DNA of 64,000 nucleotides, from NCBI GenBank assembly GCA_034440615.1, contig JAOTOM010003819.1, forward strand, positions 62,001-126,000. The letters are read 5' to 3'. The translations under genes were made by a program, and so were the position numbers. Position 1 is the stretch's first letter, and each line of letters begins with the position of its first letter. The stretch comes from Ashinkailepas kermadecensis (lineage: Eukaryota; Arthropoda; Thecostraca; Neolepadidae). Below, in pieces: positions 32,803 to 46,000 of this stretch. The notes beneath the pieces were generated by a model that was not told the origin of the DNA, made no database searches, and was given only the letters and a program-made list of their open reading frames with translations.

Positions 32803-35800
32803 CCCGTCTTTCCTGTGAGGATATGACAGGAAAGACGGGGAGGGTTAAGAGCCCGTTTGCGGGCGCAGATAGCCTGTTTGCATTTCTCGGTCCACCAGGG
32901 AACTGGAATACGGCGCGGGGTTCCAGAGGTGCGTGGAATGCACTTATTGGCGCACTGGAGAACTGTCATGATGTAAAATCCTCCACACTAGTACAGTGAT
33001 TTTCAATGTCGGTTGTAAAAGCCATCTGTGCCCGAGATTCGAAACTAGTCTAATCTGCTTTCCTCAAGTTCCAACGTGCAGGACGTACTCCCAGAACTAC
33101 GGTTCTCCGAAAAGTCAACCATATCGGATAGTGGTCACTTCCGAGGAAGTCATGAACTGACCATTCGAACTGCTGAACCAGTTCGGGGCTGGCTATGGCA
33201 TAGCCAGCCCCGCATTAGACTTGGGCATAGCCGCTATGCCTAAGTCTAATGCTGATGTCCGGCCCGATGGCAGCGCCAGATGGGTGTGCGCACCTGTGTT
33301 TAGGAGGTAGCGTGGCTCTTCCAAGATTAAAGCCTCCAGGATTCGACCCAGTGTGCTGATATCTGAGCAGCCCCAAGCAGTGTGGTGGGCATTGAGGTCT
33401 CCCAGTAGCAGTACTGGTGGTGGAAGCTCTGTCAGTAGCTGTTTCAGCTCCGCGGTAGGGAACGAGATTCATGGAGGCAGGTACAGGGAGCACAGGTTTA
33501 TGCGACGGTGGTCAAGCGTCGCCTGCACTGCGACCGCTTGCAAAGATGTTCGGAGGGCCAGCTAACGTGCTGGTATACTGTGGTGGACGGCAAGTAGCAC
33601 GCCTCCATGCGAAATGTTTGTATAGTGTACATCGCTACGGTATACATTGTAACATTTGAGTTTCACTGTATCCTCTGGTACCAGCTTTGTCTCTTGGAGA
33701 CAGATGGCTGCAGGATTGTGCCGATTTAAAACGACCACAAGATCAAGAACGGAAGTATTCAGACCCCGGCAGTTCCACTGTAAAATGGCCGTAAAAGGAG
33801 CCGGTTAAAACGAGTTAAGACGATGGAGTGACAAATAGAGTGGTCACTGCAACATTGTGGATCCAGAGTGGGTCCGTGACCTTCCCCTAGGGCTTGCTCC
33901 GTCGGTAGGGGATGCCTGCCAAGGTGGAGCTCGCTTCCTGCCTCTGATCGGGGATGGAGATGCCGGAGCATCGCCCCCACGTAGTGGGATGGGTGGTGGA
34001 ATGTGTGTTTCAGCAGGAGCTGAGGAACCTCAAGGTGCCGATGTTGACTGCATGGTCAGCTGGGAGGTATTGGCTCTCGGCAGTTCGCTGCCGAGAGCCC
34101 ATAGACTCGTTGCGAGAGCCAAGAGACTCGTTGCGGTTCGCACGCCCAATCGGTCCCAGGTCCGGGGCTGCTTGGCGAACACCGACCGTCGGGTTTCGTG
34201 CTACTGACGGAGGCGTGACAGGGATGCGTTGCGATGATGAACCATAAAGCGTTGGAGGGGGAGGAGCAGGGCTTGGTGGCGGTAATACGGGGGTGGGATG
34301 GGTTACTTTAGATGTGGAAATAGTGGGTGTGGTGGATGAGGTGTTCGGGGGTTTGGCGTTTTTTTTGGCACGCTGTGCCAGGGTCCACTCGTCTCCTTCC
34401 TTTTGTGCCTCCGTCCCAGAGGCCGTAGAGGGGGATGGTAGGCCTCGCTCCGGCAGAGGGGTACAGGCGAGGCCGAAAGATGTCAATAGGTTGCATAGTT
34501 GGGATAAGAGCTGGGCAGTATTAGTAGGCTGCTGTTGTAGGGGAACGGGTTGTGTACTTCTCGCCTTCCCTGCGTACGAAATCGTCGGGTGGGTTTCATC
34601 GTAGACTTATCGGGCTTCTCTGAAGGTAAGTTGTTTTGAACATTTAATTGCTATGATCTCTCTCCGTCTCTCTCTCTCTTATATGCGCTGGACAGGTCTT
34701 ATCGTAGGCGGTGTGCGGCACCTGACCCTGGCCGCAGTTGACACACCACACATGTGTGGAGGCGCAGTTATCCCCTACGTGTCCCGACGAACCGCACCTA
34801 CCACAGGTCGGGCGGCCGCGGCTATACTGGGTTGTATGTCCGTACCTTTGACATTTAAAACATCGGTTGAAGTTGCGGACAAACATACGCACTTTCACCC
34901 TTACGTACCCAACGCATGCTGCGGCGAGTAGGTCAGCCGAGTTAAGTCAGAACAATGGTGCTGGTCATTTGCAGTTCACCTCATCTCGTCATCTTACGGG
35001 CATCCATCACACCGTACAATCCGCCAACGATTTCTGCTTCGGGAACATCTCTGAATTTAAAGCATTTAAAACCTCTTTTGAATGTTTTTTTTTGTGTTGC
35101 GAGGTGCTACCGAGATTGGTATCACAACTTCGCGCCTCCCACCATGCTCTGGTACGGAATATTTAAATTAATTAACTCCAAGCGTCCTCTTGGCGTCCTC
35201 AGCGTTACTGCATTAGACTTCCACACCACTGTCACGTAGTTTTTGCAGCGGACTACGTTTCCCAGACGGTCACAGCCACGTTTACGCCCGAATGGTGAAA
35301 GTGATGGAGATTTTTTCGGGATCACGAGACTTCAAGATAAGTATTCGTGGGGCAGGTAGCCTTGTCTTAGCTGGGCTAGCACGGTGGGGAGCACTGGAGG
35401 TGTTTGTATTGTGAGACCCGCGCTCGTTCGTAGCAGTATAAGGAGGCCGACGGTATGCTTCAGCTGGGGTTGGATTCGATGTCCGATTGCCACCCGGTGT
35501 TACGGTGGTTTGGACCTCGTGCGAAGGTCCTGGAGGAGTCGTAGTGTTTGGTGTAGCCATGAGAGTGTGTTGGTTTCGGCTCAGCGAGATGTTCCACCGC
35601 AAAGGGCCCTACTGGGGGACGCCCACTGCCGTGACAGAAGGACGCCAAACATCCGCCGAGCTATACGGGGCAGGCGGCGTCTTCGCCCGGCCGGGAGCGA
35701 GAGACTCACCACCCCCACCGGGATCCAGCGCCGCCCACCCCTCGACCCCAGCCGGCCGGATCGGTAGACACTGGGAAGAATCCCAAGTCCGCGGCCCGAG

Positions 35801-35930
35801 GTGACCAGCCACTTGACCCGTATGGTGCCCCACGGGCCCGCCCGCCCCTCCGGGATATCGGGACCAAAGAGGCGTGTTGGTCCCCCGTGAGGTCGCATGG
35901 GAATTGCGCTTTCGCGGGGAAGGGCATTTC
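32803..35930 (-). pseudogene. LINE 5' half on the minus strand: 5' UTR, ORF1 with zinc knuckles, endonuclease start of ORF2
   Basis: Read on the minus strand. A GC-rich 5' UTR (35930-35600) is shared with 7790-8190. ORF1 begins near 35563 (MATPNTTTPPG), contains 'GRKRGCDRLG', and carries CCHC-type knuckles at about 34860-34700 ('CFKCQRYGH', 'CGRCGSSGHVGDNC', 'CVNCGQ'), typical of I/Jockey-type nucleic-acid-binding ORF1p. A proline-rich C-terminal part follows. ORF2 starts with an AP-endonuclease domain: 'ILQWNCRGLN' near 33785, 'AAICLQETKL' near 33700, and later 'GSDHYPIW'. It reaches 'PWWTEKCKQAICARKRAL' at 32905-32850 and stops at a palindrome. Frameshifts and stops make it dead; no RT is present. 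Snap-back palindromes are embedded at 33183-33250, 34072-34105 and 32803-32840. Confidence 0.82.
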
Positions 35931-36100
35931 TCCTCCACCCGTCTACCTGGGCAAGTTGTTAAGCCTAGAAATAAAATTTGACGTGCTTCCCGTGGTGATG
36001 AGCCTGCATCCTCAACATTTCAGTCTCAGTCAGATCAGCCTAGGCCAGTGTAGACCATTCAATTGAAGTTCGGTGTTTTGGAGATGACTCACTCTGCGGA

Positions 36101-36290
36101 GCCGTATGTGGCGCAGCATGACCATATAGTTGGTGCGCCGTATGTGGCGCAGCATGACCATGACCACATGACCGTATGTGGCGCAGCATGACCATATAGT
36201 TGGTGAGCCGTATGTGGCGCAGCATGACCATGACCACATGACCGTATGTGACGCAGCATGACCATATAGTTGGTGCGCCGTTGAACACTA
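36101..36290 (+). repeat. Short tandem repeat 'gccgtatgtggcgcagcatg'
   Basis: Five copies of CGTATGTGGCGCAGCATGAC (one with an A change) arranged as two larger ~97-bp units separated by ATATAGTTGGTG or ATGACCACATGAC. Confidence 0.88.
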
Positions 36291-37690
36291 AACCACCACC
36301 AACACAACGCTCCGTGTCAAAACTGTCCACCCCAGTCACACGAAATTATTCTGGAGGTTATTTGATGCGATGAACTTGCATATCACCAGTATTACTGGCG
36401 ACGCAAATAGCAAAGATATCGTTCCCGAGAGAGCAAGTTGTAAGCACCCCGAACGATGCAAATAATCGAGAGCGTTGTTACTGCAGCGCAGTTACTACCG
36501 TTGGCGTTACGGTCGCAGTGTCCGCAATAATCCAACACATTCGATTTTCCACCAGAGACGTTGTGTTAGGTCAGACTAACTGGGGTCAAAGGGGCCGATC
36601 TATGAACATAACAATGGAAAGAGAAAATATTCGCTGCTGTTTTGGCTGGAATGTGAAACAGGATTCCCATTCCATATCACGCGAAATATTTGTAGATGAG
36701 AATATATCTGAACCCTTGTCCCTAACCACGGTGCCATGTGTAAAGAACCTGTGTTAGAGCGCGGACTTCTGGATATTTTGTCCAGTTACAGATACGAAAA
36801 ATACACGTGTTGGATCACAGCTTCAGTTCAGTAAAGTGTACGCCAGGATGAACAATTTTGCTCCTGGGATCGTGAGTCCCCCCATCAACAACCTTGCCAA
36901 CTTGATTCAAATCATGTTGGGATTCTAGCAACAAGGGTCAGTTACAGTTCACAGAAGCTACATGCCTCAAGCCGTACGATCCTCAGTTCGGCAGGTCTCC
37001 ATTCGGGGTTTCCGTGACAACGGCTAGATGGAGGACAGTGACGGTAAACTCTCAACCTCGATTCAACTCTGGGCGCTGGAATTGTGAGCTGGAATAGAAC
37101 GAATCAATTCACTCCAGATGTTTCCCGGGTTGTGCGAGTGTGTGTGTGCGCGCACATGTGACAGATGAGGACAAGAAGGACCTAACGATATCAGGCTAGA
37201 CACAGCCACCATGTCCAGCTCCCACCCGGGATGTCCAGCTCCTACCCTACACCCGTTAACAATTGACCGGAGAAATCAATGCTGAGCGAGCTCGGTCGAG
37301 AGCGTCGCAAAGGAGTCGGTTCTTCTCCGCCATTCGGGCGTCGGTCGGCCAGGCGCCCGACGCCCCAAACGAGAAACAGACCGAGTCGACGGCAACAAGA
37401 GACTTTTAGAAACAGTCAAATGAAAGACTATAAACTGGGATATTAGGATGAAACATCGGAACAACTGCCCGTGGTGAACAGATCATTTCGGTGCCTGTCC
37501 CGCCACCGATACCCGACCGCCGCATTGACATCAGACGGCAAGCAGTCAGCTCCACACCGCCGGCCTGCTTCGTGAAAGAGGTACATCCCGCCACAGTCCC
37601 CGACGGCGAGGTCGCCCAGGTGGTGAGCTCCAGTCGATCCGACCGAACTCGCAATCTAATGAGCCGCCCTGAAACCATCCAGCGACCGGC
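36291..37690. other. Intergenic stretch, no gene seen
   Basis: No conserved frame on either strand. GC content rises toward 37.3 kb. Confidence 0.45.
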
Positions 37691-38140
37691 GAGCCGGTGG
37701 CCGAGCCGGCCGGCGCGCGCACGCGCCATGTTGCCATCACAGACGAGCGTGATTGTCGCCGTGTGGTCACGCCCCCGGGCGAGGCGGCGGCGCGCGCACG
37801 CGCCATGTTGCCATCACAGACGAGCGTGATTGTCGCCGTGTGGTCACGCCCCCGGGCGAGGCGGCGGCGCGCGCACGCGCCATGTTGCCATCACAGACGA
37901 GCGTGATTGTCGCCGTGTGGTCACGCCCCCGGGCGAGGCGGCCGGCGCGCGCACGCGCCATGTTGCCATCACAGACGAGCGTGATTGTCGCCGTGTGGTC
38001 ACGCCCCGGGGGGGGGGCGGCGCTATGTTGCCCGCGAGCGTGACTGTCGCCGTGTGGCCCCCCGGGCGAGGCGGCGGCGCGCGCACGCGCCATGTTGCCA
38101 TCACAGACGAGCGTGATTGTCGCAGTGTGGTCACGCCCCC
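37690..38140. repeat. ~77-bp minisatellite (6 units) downstream of the AJM1-like gene
   Basis: The phrase 'atgttgccatcacagacgag' begins at 37728, 37805, 37882, 37960 and 38092, with a shortened unit near 38026. GC-rich, with GCGCGC runs. It lies 360-810 bp past the stop of the minus-strand gene, in the 3' UTR or beyond. Confidence 0.9.
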
Positions 38141-38503
38141 GGGCGCCGGCCTCGCGCCTACCGCCGCACGATACCCTCGGGCGAGGCGGCGGCGCGACGA
38201 CCGCGCGTCCGCCTGCGCCTGCTAACACCGAACCGCATGACTGAGGCGACGCGACCCTCGTGAGCACCAACAAACTGCACCCCCAGCTGCGGCCGTGCCG
38301 TCCGGCGGCCGACGCCACGCACGGACAAGGCTACGACGGTACCGACGCGGACACGGAATCAAGATGCTAACATGATCATGCTCGCTGTACTAAATTATTA
38401 AAAATCACCAACAATAACAAGAACAGATGGCGCGCGCAGCGGCGGGGACGCGGCAGCTCGATGGCGGGAGAGCGCTTGCGCGGCGGCCCCGCGGCCGCGC
38501 GAG

Positions 38504-40032
38504 TCACTCCGGTCGGTCCTGGCTGATGTTGATTGTTTTCACTTTGCCGCAGTCGCGAGGAATTTTCAGCAACTGCTCTGGCGACGCATCAGGCATGATG
38601 AGGCACATAAACGTGTTGCCCGTGCCCGTGTCCTTTGGATAGATGGTGGTCGGCGAGAACGAGGTGTTCTTTTCGGAGTAGGCGCACAGTCGGTTGTACA
38701 CCTCCGGGTAGTCCCGACGCAGACTGACGCCGCGCGTGCGCAAGTGCCGCAGTATGTTGAGGAAGTTCACCTCGCGCGAGCGCTCCGCCGCCAGGTGCGG
38801 CAGCGAGTGCGGCAACGAGATGAGGATCAGCGTCTCCAGCTCGTCCAGCTCGCGCGTGATCTTGGGCGACGGCCGCCGCTGCGGAGAGCGGCCGGCCAGC
38901 AGAGCGCTCAACTTAAGCTTAGCACAGCGCGGGATGATCTGGCGCTCCCACTTGGCCACGCCACTCAGCGGCATCTCGTTGAACACGCATATCACAATGT
39001 AGAGCACGAGCCGCGAGTCGGGGTTGTACGCCTTGCAGAGGTCGATGATCTCGCGGTACACGGCGTGGCCCATCTCGCGCGGCAGCAGGTCCTGCCACTT
39101 GATGTACAGCGCCTCGGAGGCGGTGCCGTCCTGGCGCGTCAGGAAGTCGTCGGCCGACTCGGGACTCGGGAAGAAAATCTTGAGCAGGCCGCGGCCGTGC
39201 GTGAGGAAGCCCTGACGCGCCGTGCGCGAGAACTCGAGCAGCAGCTGGTCGTCCTCTTTGATCTTCATGATGATCTGCTTGGACATGGCCTGCGCACGAA
39301 TGGCGGCACACACGCGCCGGTGGCGGTCCCAGTGGGCGCGCCGGCAGTCGCGCGAACAGTAGAACGTCTCACAGTTGTGGCACATTTTGAACACGCTCTT
39401 CGCCTCTGTCAGGTTGGTCGTGTGCAGACACATCGAGTTCTTGCACTTGATGGTGATGAACGAGTCAACCGGCTCGACGCCGTCGCCCGGCTCGCCGGCG
39501 TCGTTCTCGACGGGCGTGGTCGTCGTCGCCGACCGGTCCGTGTCGGCGTCGACGTCCAGGTCGGACACGTCGTCGGCGGGCGGCAGTCGGCGCGCCAGCT
39601 CCTCCAGCGTCACCTCGTGGTCGCCGCCCTCGCCCGGCTGCCACTCGTCGTCGCACACGTCGAAGCGCACGGCGCGGCCGCCATCCAGCGAGTCGCTGAG
39701 GCGCCGCTCGGCGGCCGGCGAGCTGACCTGCGCCTGCAGCGAGTCGCCGCTCGAGGCGTAGTTGTCGGTGCTGCCGCTGTGCTTGTGCTCGGCGCTGCCC
39801 GAGTCGGCGCTGCCCTTGCTGCCGCCGTACAGTTCTTCCCAGTGCGGCGGCTCGACCACCGGCTCGACCACCGGCTCGGCCGTTGGCTCCGGCTCGCTGC
39901 TCACCCACGCCACGGTGGTGATGGTGTTGGGCCGCGTCGGCTCGCTCGGCGCGCCCGCCGGCCAGCCGTGGCCCTCCCACGACGCCGGCGTGGCGTTCGC
40001 CAGGTGGCCGTTGTTGCGGCTCGGCGAGTCGT
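38504..40032 (-). CDS. AJM1-like gene, terminal exon (zinc finger and C-terminal domain)
   Basis: Acceptor 'cctccgccggcag' (minus strand) then AC GAC TCG; 1529 nt to TGA at 38506-38504. The coding frame begins 'DDSPSRNNGHLANATPAS', upstream of any Met. The finger is at 39445-39308. Strongly GC-biased third positions keep other frames open; those are shadows. Conserved-looking hydrophobic blocks and ligand spacing pick the right frame. Confidence 0.9.
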
Positions 40033-43000
40033 CTGCCGGCGGAGGCAGCCGATCACAGAGATGTAGGTCACGTGTGTCACGCCACCGGGGTACAGGTTAC
40101 TGAGGTCACCGAGTCGTAGGTCACGTGTCACGCCACCGAGGTACAGGTCACCGAGGTCTAGGCCATGTATGTCCCGACACCGAGGTACAGGTCACTGAGG
40201 TGTAGGCCACATATGCCACGTCACCGGGGTACAGGTTAGCCACGTATGTCACGCCACCGAGGTACAGGCTAGTGAGGGTCAGGTCACTGAAGTGTAGGCT
40301 ACGTACGTCACACCACCGAGGTACAGGTCACTGAGGTGTAGGCCACATATGCCACGTCACCGGGGTACAGGTCAGCCACGTATGTCACGCCACCGAGGTA
40401 CAGGCTAGTGAGGGTCAGGTCACTGAAGTGTAGGCCACGTACGTCACACCACCGAGGTACAGGTCACTGAGGTGCAGGCCACATATGCCACGTCACCGGG
40501 GTACAGGTCAGCCACGTATGTCACGCCACCGAGGTACAGGCCAGTGAGGGTCAGGTCACTGAAGTGTAGGCCACGTACGTCACACCACCGAGGTACAGGT
40601 CACTGAGGTGTAGGCCACATATGCCACGTCACCGGGGTACAGGTTAGCCACGTATGTCACGCCACCGAGGTACAGGCCAGTGAGGGTCAGGTCACTGAAG
40701 TGTAGGCCACGTACGTCACACCACCGAGGTACAGGTCACTGAGGTGTAGGCCCATATGCCACGTCACCGGGGTACAGGTCAGCCACGTATGTCACGCCAC
40801 CGAGGTACAGGCTAGTGAGGGTCAGGTCACTGAAGTGTAGGCCACGTACGTCACACCACCGAGGTACAGGTCACTGAGGTGCAGGCCACATATGCCACGT
40901 CACCGGGGTACAGGTCAGCCACGTATGTCACGCCACCGAGGTACAGGCCAGTGAGGGTCAGGTCACTGAAGTGTAGGCCACGTACGTCACACCACCGAGG
41001 TACAGGTCACTGAGGTGTAGGCCACATATGCCACGTCACCGGGGTACAGGTTAGCCACGTATGTCACGCCACCGAGGTACAGGCTAGTGAGGGTCAGGTC
41101 ACTGAAGTGTAGGCTACGTACGTCACACCACCGAGGTACAGGTCACTGAGGTGCAGGCCACATATGCCACGTCACCGGGGTACAGGTCAGCCACGTATGT
41201 CACGCCACCGAGGTACAGGCCAGTGAGGGTCAGGTCACTGAAGTGTAGGCCACGTACGTCACACCACCGAGGTACAGGTCACTGAGGTGTAGGCCACATA
41301 TGCCACGTCACCGGGGTACAGGTCAGCCACGTATGTCACGCCACCGAGGTACAGGCCAGTGAGGGTCAGGTCACTGAAGTGTAGGCCACGTACGTCACAC
41401 CACCGAGGTACAGGTCACTGAGGTGTAGGCCACATATGCCACGTCACCGGGGTACAGGTCAGCCACGTATGTCACGCCACCGAGGTACAGGCCAGTGAGG
41501 GTCAGGTCACTGAAGTGTAGGCCACGTACGTCACACCACCGAGGTACAGGTCACTGAGGTGTAGGCCACATATGCCACGTCACCGGGGTACAGGTCAGCC
41601 ACGTATGTCACGCCACCGAGGTACAGGCTAGTGAGGGTCAGGTCACTGAAGTGTAGGCCACGTACGTCACACCACCGAGGTACAGGTCACCGAGGTGTAG
41701 GCCACATATGCCACGTCACCGGGGTACAGGTCGCCACGTATGTCACGCCACCGAGGTACAGGCCAGTGAGGGTCAGGTCACTGAAGTGTAGGCCACGTAC
41801 GTCACACCACCGAGGTACAGGTCACTGAGGTGCAGGCCACATATGCCACGTCACCGGGGTACAGGTCAGCCACGTATGTCACGCCACCGAGGTACAGGCT
41901 AGTGAGGGTCAGGTCACTGAAGTGTAGGCCACGTACGTCACACCACCGAGGTACAGGTCACCGAGGTGTAGGCCACATATGCCACGTCACCGGGGTACAG
42001 GTCAGCCACGTATGTCACGCCACCGAGGTACAGGCCAGTGAGGGTCAGGTCACTGAAGTGTAGGCCACGTATGTCACGCCACCGAGGAAAATGCCAGTGA
42101 GGGTCATGTCTCGGGTGTAGGCCCGCATTTCACGATACCGAGGTGCAGGTTAGTGAGTGTCAGACCACTGAGGTACAGGTCACGTCACTGATAAACAGGT
42201 CAGTGGGGCCACGTCACACTGGTAATATCACTAGAATGTCAGATCAGAGGTACGTGTCAGTAGGTCGATTCATTGCAGTCCAGGTCAGCGAGATGTCAGG
42301 TAGATGTACATGTCAGTTGGAAGTCGGGTGCTGGATTGGATACAGATTAGAGTTCACTGCACTGTCGTGTCAGCGAGACATCAAGGTGTCCCACTGGCCC
42401 CCAGATATAGGTCCGTGAGAGGTCAGATTATAGGTGCAGGGTAGCGGGAGGGCAGGTCGCTCAGCTACACGTATATTGAAGTCAAGTCATTCGGAAGCAG
42501 GTTAGGAGAGGTCAAATGCTATCCTCATAAGCGACAATAAGAGCGATGCGTTGGGAGCTCGGACATTAGGACGCAGGTCAACGAGTGTATTCAGCAAACA
42601 GACAGTGAAGCAGCAATATTACATTAACTTGAAGTCACGTGATTTGAGTGATATCAGATGGATTCAATGGATACTCAATGGATTCAAGTGACTCGAGCAG
42701 CTTTGCTCAAGAGCAATTCAGAGAAAAGATGAGAAGAAAGTTCAGATGATATTTATTGATATTCGGGTCGGCACATATTCTTCCCGGGCCTAATTTCACC
42801 TTGGTCAGCGACACGTCTGCAATGTGCAGAGGCGCCTACTTACTCGCAGAGGAGGTACAACCTCTACCGCTTGTAGACGAGTGCAGAGTCGTCTACGAAG
42901 CAATCTGCATCGCTATCCACACGCTGTACTTGCATGCTTGAACACCAGCCAGTGAAAGCGACAACGCATGCCTGCTCTACATTGGTGTTGCACGAGGTGC

Positions 43001-46000
43001 CGTGGTGAGGGTACAGTGCCTCGAGCCGGTCCGGACGAGGCAGCAGCGCTTGGCAGTGCGGTGCTGCTCGGGTATGCACACTCAGGTGGAAGGCCTAATG
43101 ATTCACGATCGTAGAGAATACAAACGAATATGCAATTGTCTGTGATTGGGTGTATTCGCGAGTAGCAGGCAAAGTTGGAGGAACTGAAAAAACAGAAATA
43201 TTCGCTCGATGCACGTTGGATTCCTAACATGCAATTAAGACAAGCATTAAACATCGACAGAGGATAGTTGTAATACATGCACAATCGGATATTACGCACA
43301 TCGCTAAGGCATTGATTTTACTCAATGAATACCAAGTCATAACAATCAACATTGTGCTGGCATTAAGTGCTGTCAGTCGAAGCAACTCACTTCATGGCAA
43401 ACAAATTAATTGGACAAGCCCAAGTGCTGAAATATTCCTGTGAACACGTTACTCAGTGAAATACATCAAAACAAGCTAACGCACTCGCATAGTGTATCGA
43501 CACCTCCGGTATCAGGTTCATCACTCTAATGCGAATCACAAAACAAGAAAACGCAAGAAGCACACAACGGTGCGGAAAGATGGACATAATCAGCGTGGGC
43601 GGAACAATAACACGGAAGCTGCATGCCATCGTGCAAGCTTACACTACCAGACACATCGAGCCTCGTGCCCTTCGTCAGTTAACTCCCGGACAACAACAAT
43701 TGCACCAAACTACGCCCGCAATCACCGTGGTCACTCAGAACTGGCCAGCGCGCCACCTGCGCATCGCATGAGCTCGGTCGCCGCACCGCCGGTCTACCAC
43801 TGACGCAGGCCGGCGCGCCTGTGGGCCGCCGCCGCCCCGCTCTGCCCGGCGACAGCGCACTCACCGGCAGCGGCGGGCGCGTGGTCGTAGTAGCGCGTGC
43901 CCACCAGCGACGTCTCGTAGAGCACGCGCGACGGCGAGGCGCCGCGCCGCGAGCCCTTGCTGCTGGCCGAGCTGCTGCGGCGAGGCGCGCCGCCCGGCAG
44001 CGCCAGCAGCGAGTCAAGCACGTCCTCCACGGTCACCGACGAGCCGCGCCGCACGCCGTCGGGCGTCGCTGTCGGCGGCACCGGCGCGCCCCCTGTCGGC
44101 CGCCAGTGCTCAGAGGGCGCCACTGCAGCGGCGGCGCCGCCGAGGGCGGGCGCGCCGCCAGCAGTGACACCGCGGCCATCGATTCGCTCGGAAGCGTCTC
44201 GAGTGCGGGGTGAAGTGGAATGTTAAGCACGCTTTAATGTCATTCCATGCCGGACATTAGCATCGTGGGTTATGTGCTCTGAGTGCGGCTACCAAAGCAC
44301 AAGTCCATCATACATGGTGGGAACGAAGGGATCCGGTGTCCGCAATGGAATTATTTATCAGCTCTCACAGAGTTGACATCAACCATGCCATGCTGAAATT
44401 ACTGGAGATGTTGAAGGGACACTCAATCATCGTAATCCTTTCGATAAAAATGTGTAATGGTACCTTCGTATTTCAGTTATAAGATACTGTAAAATTGTGT
44501 TGTTAGCGGCCTCATTTCAGAACGTATACACTCCCAGATTACGCTGGGATTAATCTCACCAATTAGTCGCGCAATGAATACACGATCTGCAACGAATTTC
44601 CCTCGTGACGCGTAGAACATCCATCAGCATCATATCGGACCCTGGCATGCTTTGACCGGACCAAATTCAAACCGCACTGGGTGGCCATATAAATGCACGG
44701 GTGCCTCTGGAGCATTGAGTGCCCTCTCGGTGCACAAGGCCGGGCAAACGGGATGATGTTTCCACTGCCTCGCTACAACCATGTGTCTAAAATCTGTACC
44801 TACGTTTTTGGGACAAACATACCGGAATTGTACGATATGACACTCTGCCCTTCACCCACTCCGCAGGCTGATGTAATTGTACGATATGACACTCTGCCCT
44901 TCACCCACTCCTCTTCTGGCATGGCGATTCTGCTATAGGATGAGTTCGAAATGACAAGAGCTACCGAGTAGCCATACTGGTATGCGGCTTTGACGGATGA
45001 GAAATGACATTTGAAAAAGTAATTCCATGAACACCGGTACACATGTCTCTTGTATTTGCAATTTACTCTTGACCACACCGCCACCTGTCCTGATATCAAG
45101 CCGGCTTAGTCATTGGAATATGGCATGGAAATGCACGAAAATCCTACACGTATCAACATTCTTTAGGGTGTAGGATTTGCTTGGTGACTAATTGCTACAT
45201 GTCTATACCTAAAGGGTATGCACTGGGCCCAGACGTGTAGCAAACTGTTGTTTTCAGCACGTGCCAAGTGATGCACATTCACATTCATTCATAAGAGCAA
45301 AAATATAACTGGAGCAAATTGTCACGCGAAAGCGAAGGCCTAAGCCATGGGCCAAGAAATCACGGTTACCTAACACCTACCTGCTTAAATGCTAAACTTA
45401 CGGGCATATCCAGCGCCCGAATGTCCAGCGGGAAGTCGGCCAAAAAGCAAACTTCCCTATCTCGCGTCCCAGGCTTGGACTAAATGTATCTCAACCGGTT
45501 TGAAGTGATCTCTCAGAAACTCATCACACTCGTCACCAGCCGACATTAAACCCATACTAGGTGGATTTCGTAGCCGCAATTATTTGTATATATTTTGTTA
45601 AACCTGAGGACACTGTAAGCAGCAGAGCCGAGGACTGTTTGCTGTACAGCTCAGCGGCTGTAGGGTGGGTGGCGTTACTGGTCACGGCACGAAACAAGAC
45701 GGGGTGAACGCAGTGCTTACCTGTGCTCACTACGACTGCCAGTAACTATGCATCAACACGCGACGAAGTAGCTGTCAAACAGAAACACAACCCGATAAAA
45801 CGAAGAAAATCCAACCAACAACCGGTCAATACAGCCCAAACTCAAACGGAAATAAACAGGCACACGGACACCTCTTTTTATTGAGTAGATAAATAATGAT
45901 ATATACAACAAAAAGTGACTTGAGATGACAAAATATAGCATCAACGGAAGCAAAAAGACATACACAACGAAATAACTTCAACGGCATCCGGTGCATTCGC

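Noticed and set aside
38744..40066. 440-codon plus-strand frame opposite the AJM1-like terminal exon
   Set aside because: Shadow of a GC-rich coding exon. The minus frame has zinc ligands and correct splice phases; the plus frame has none.
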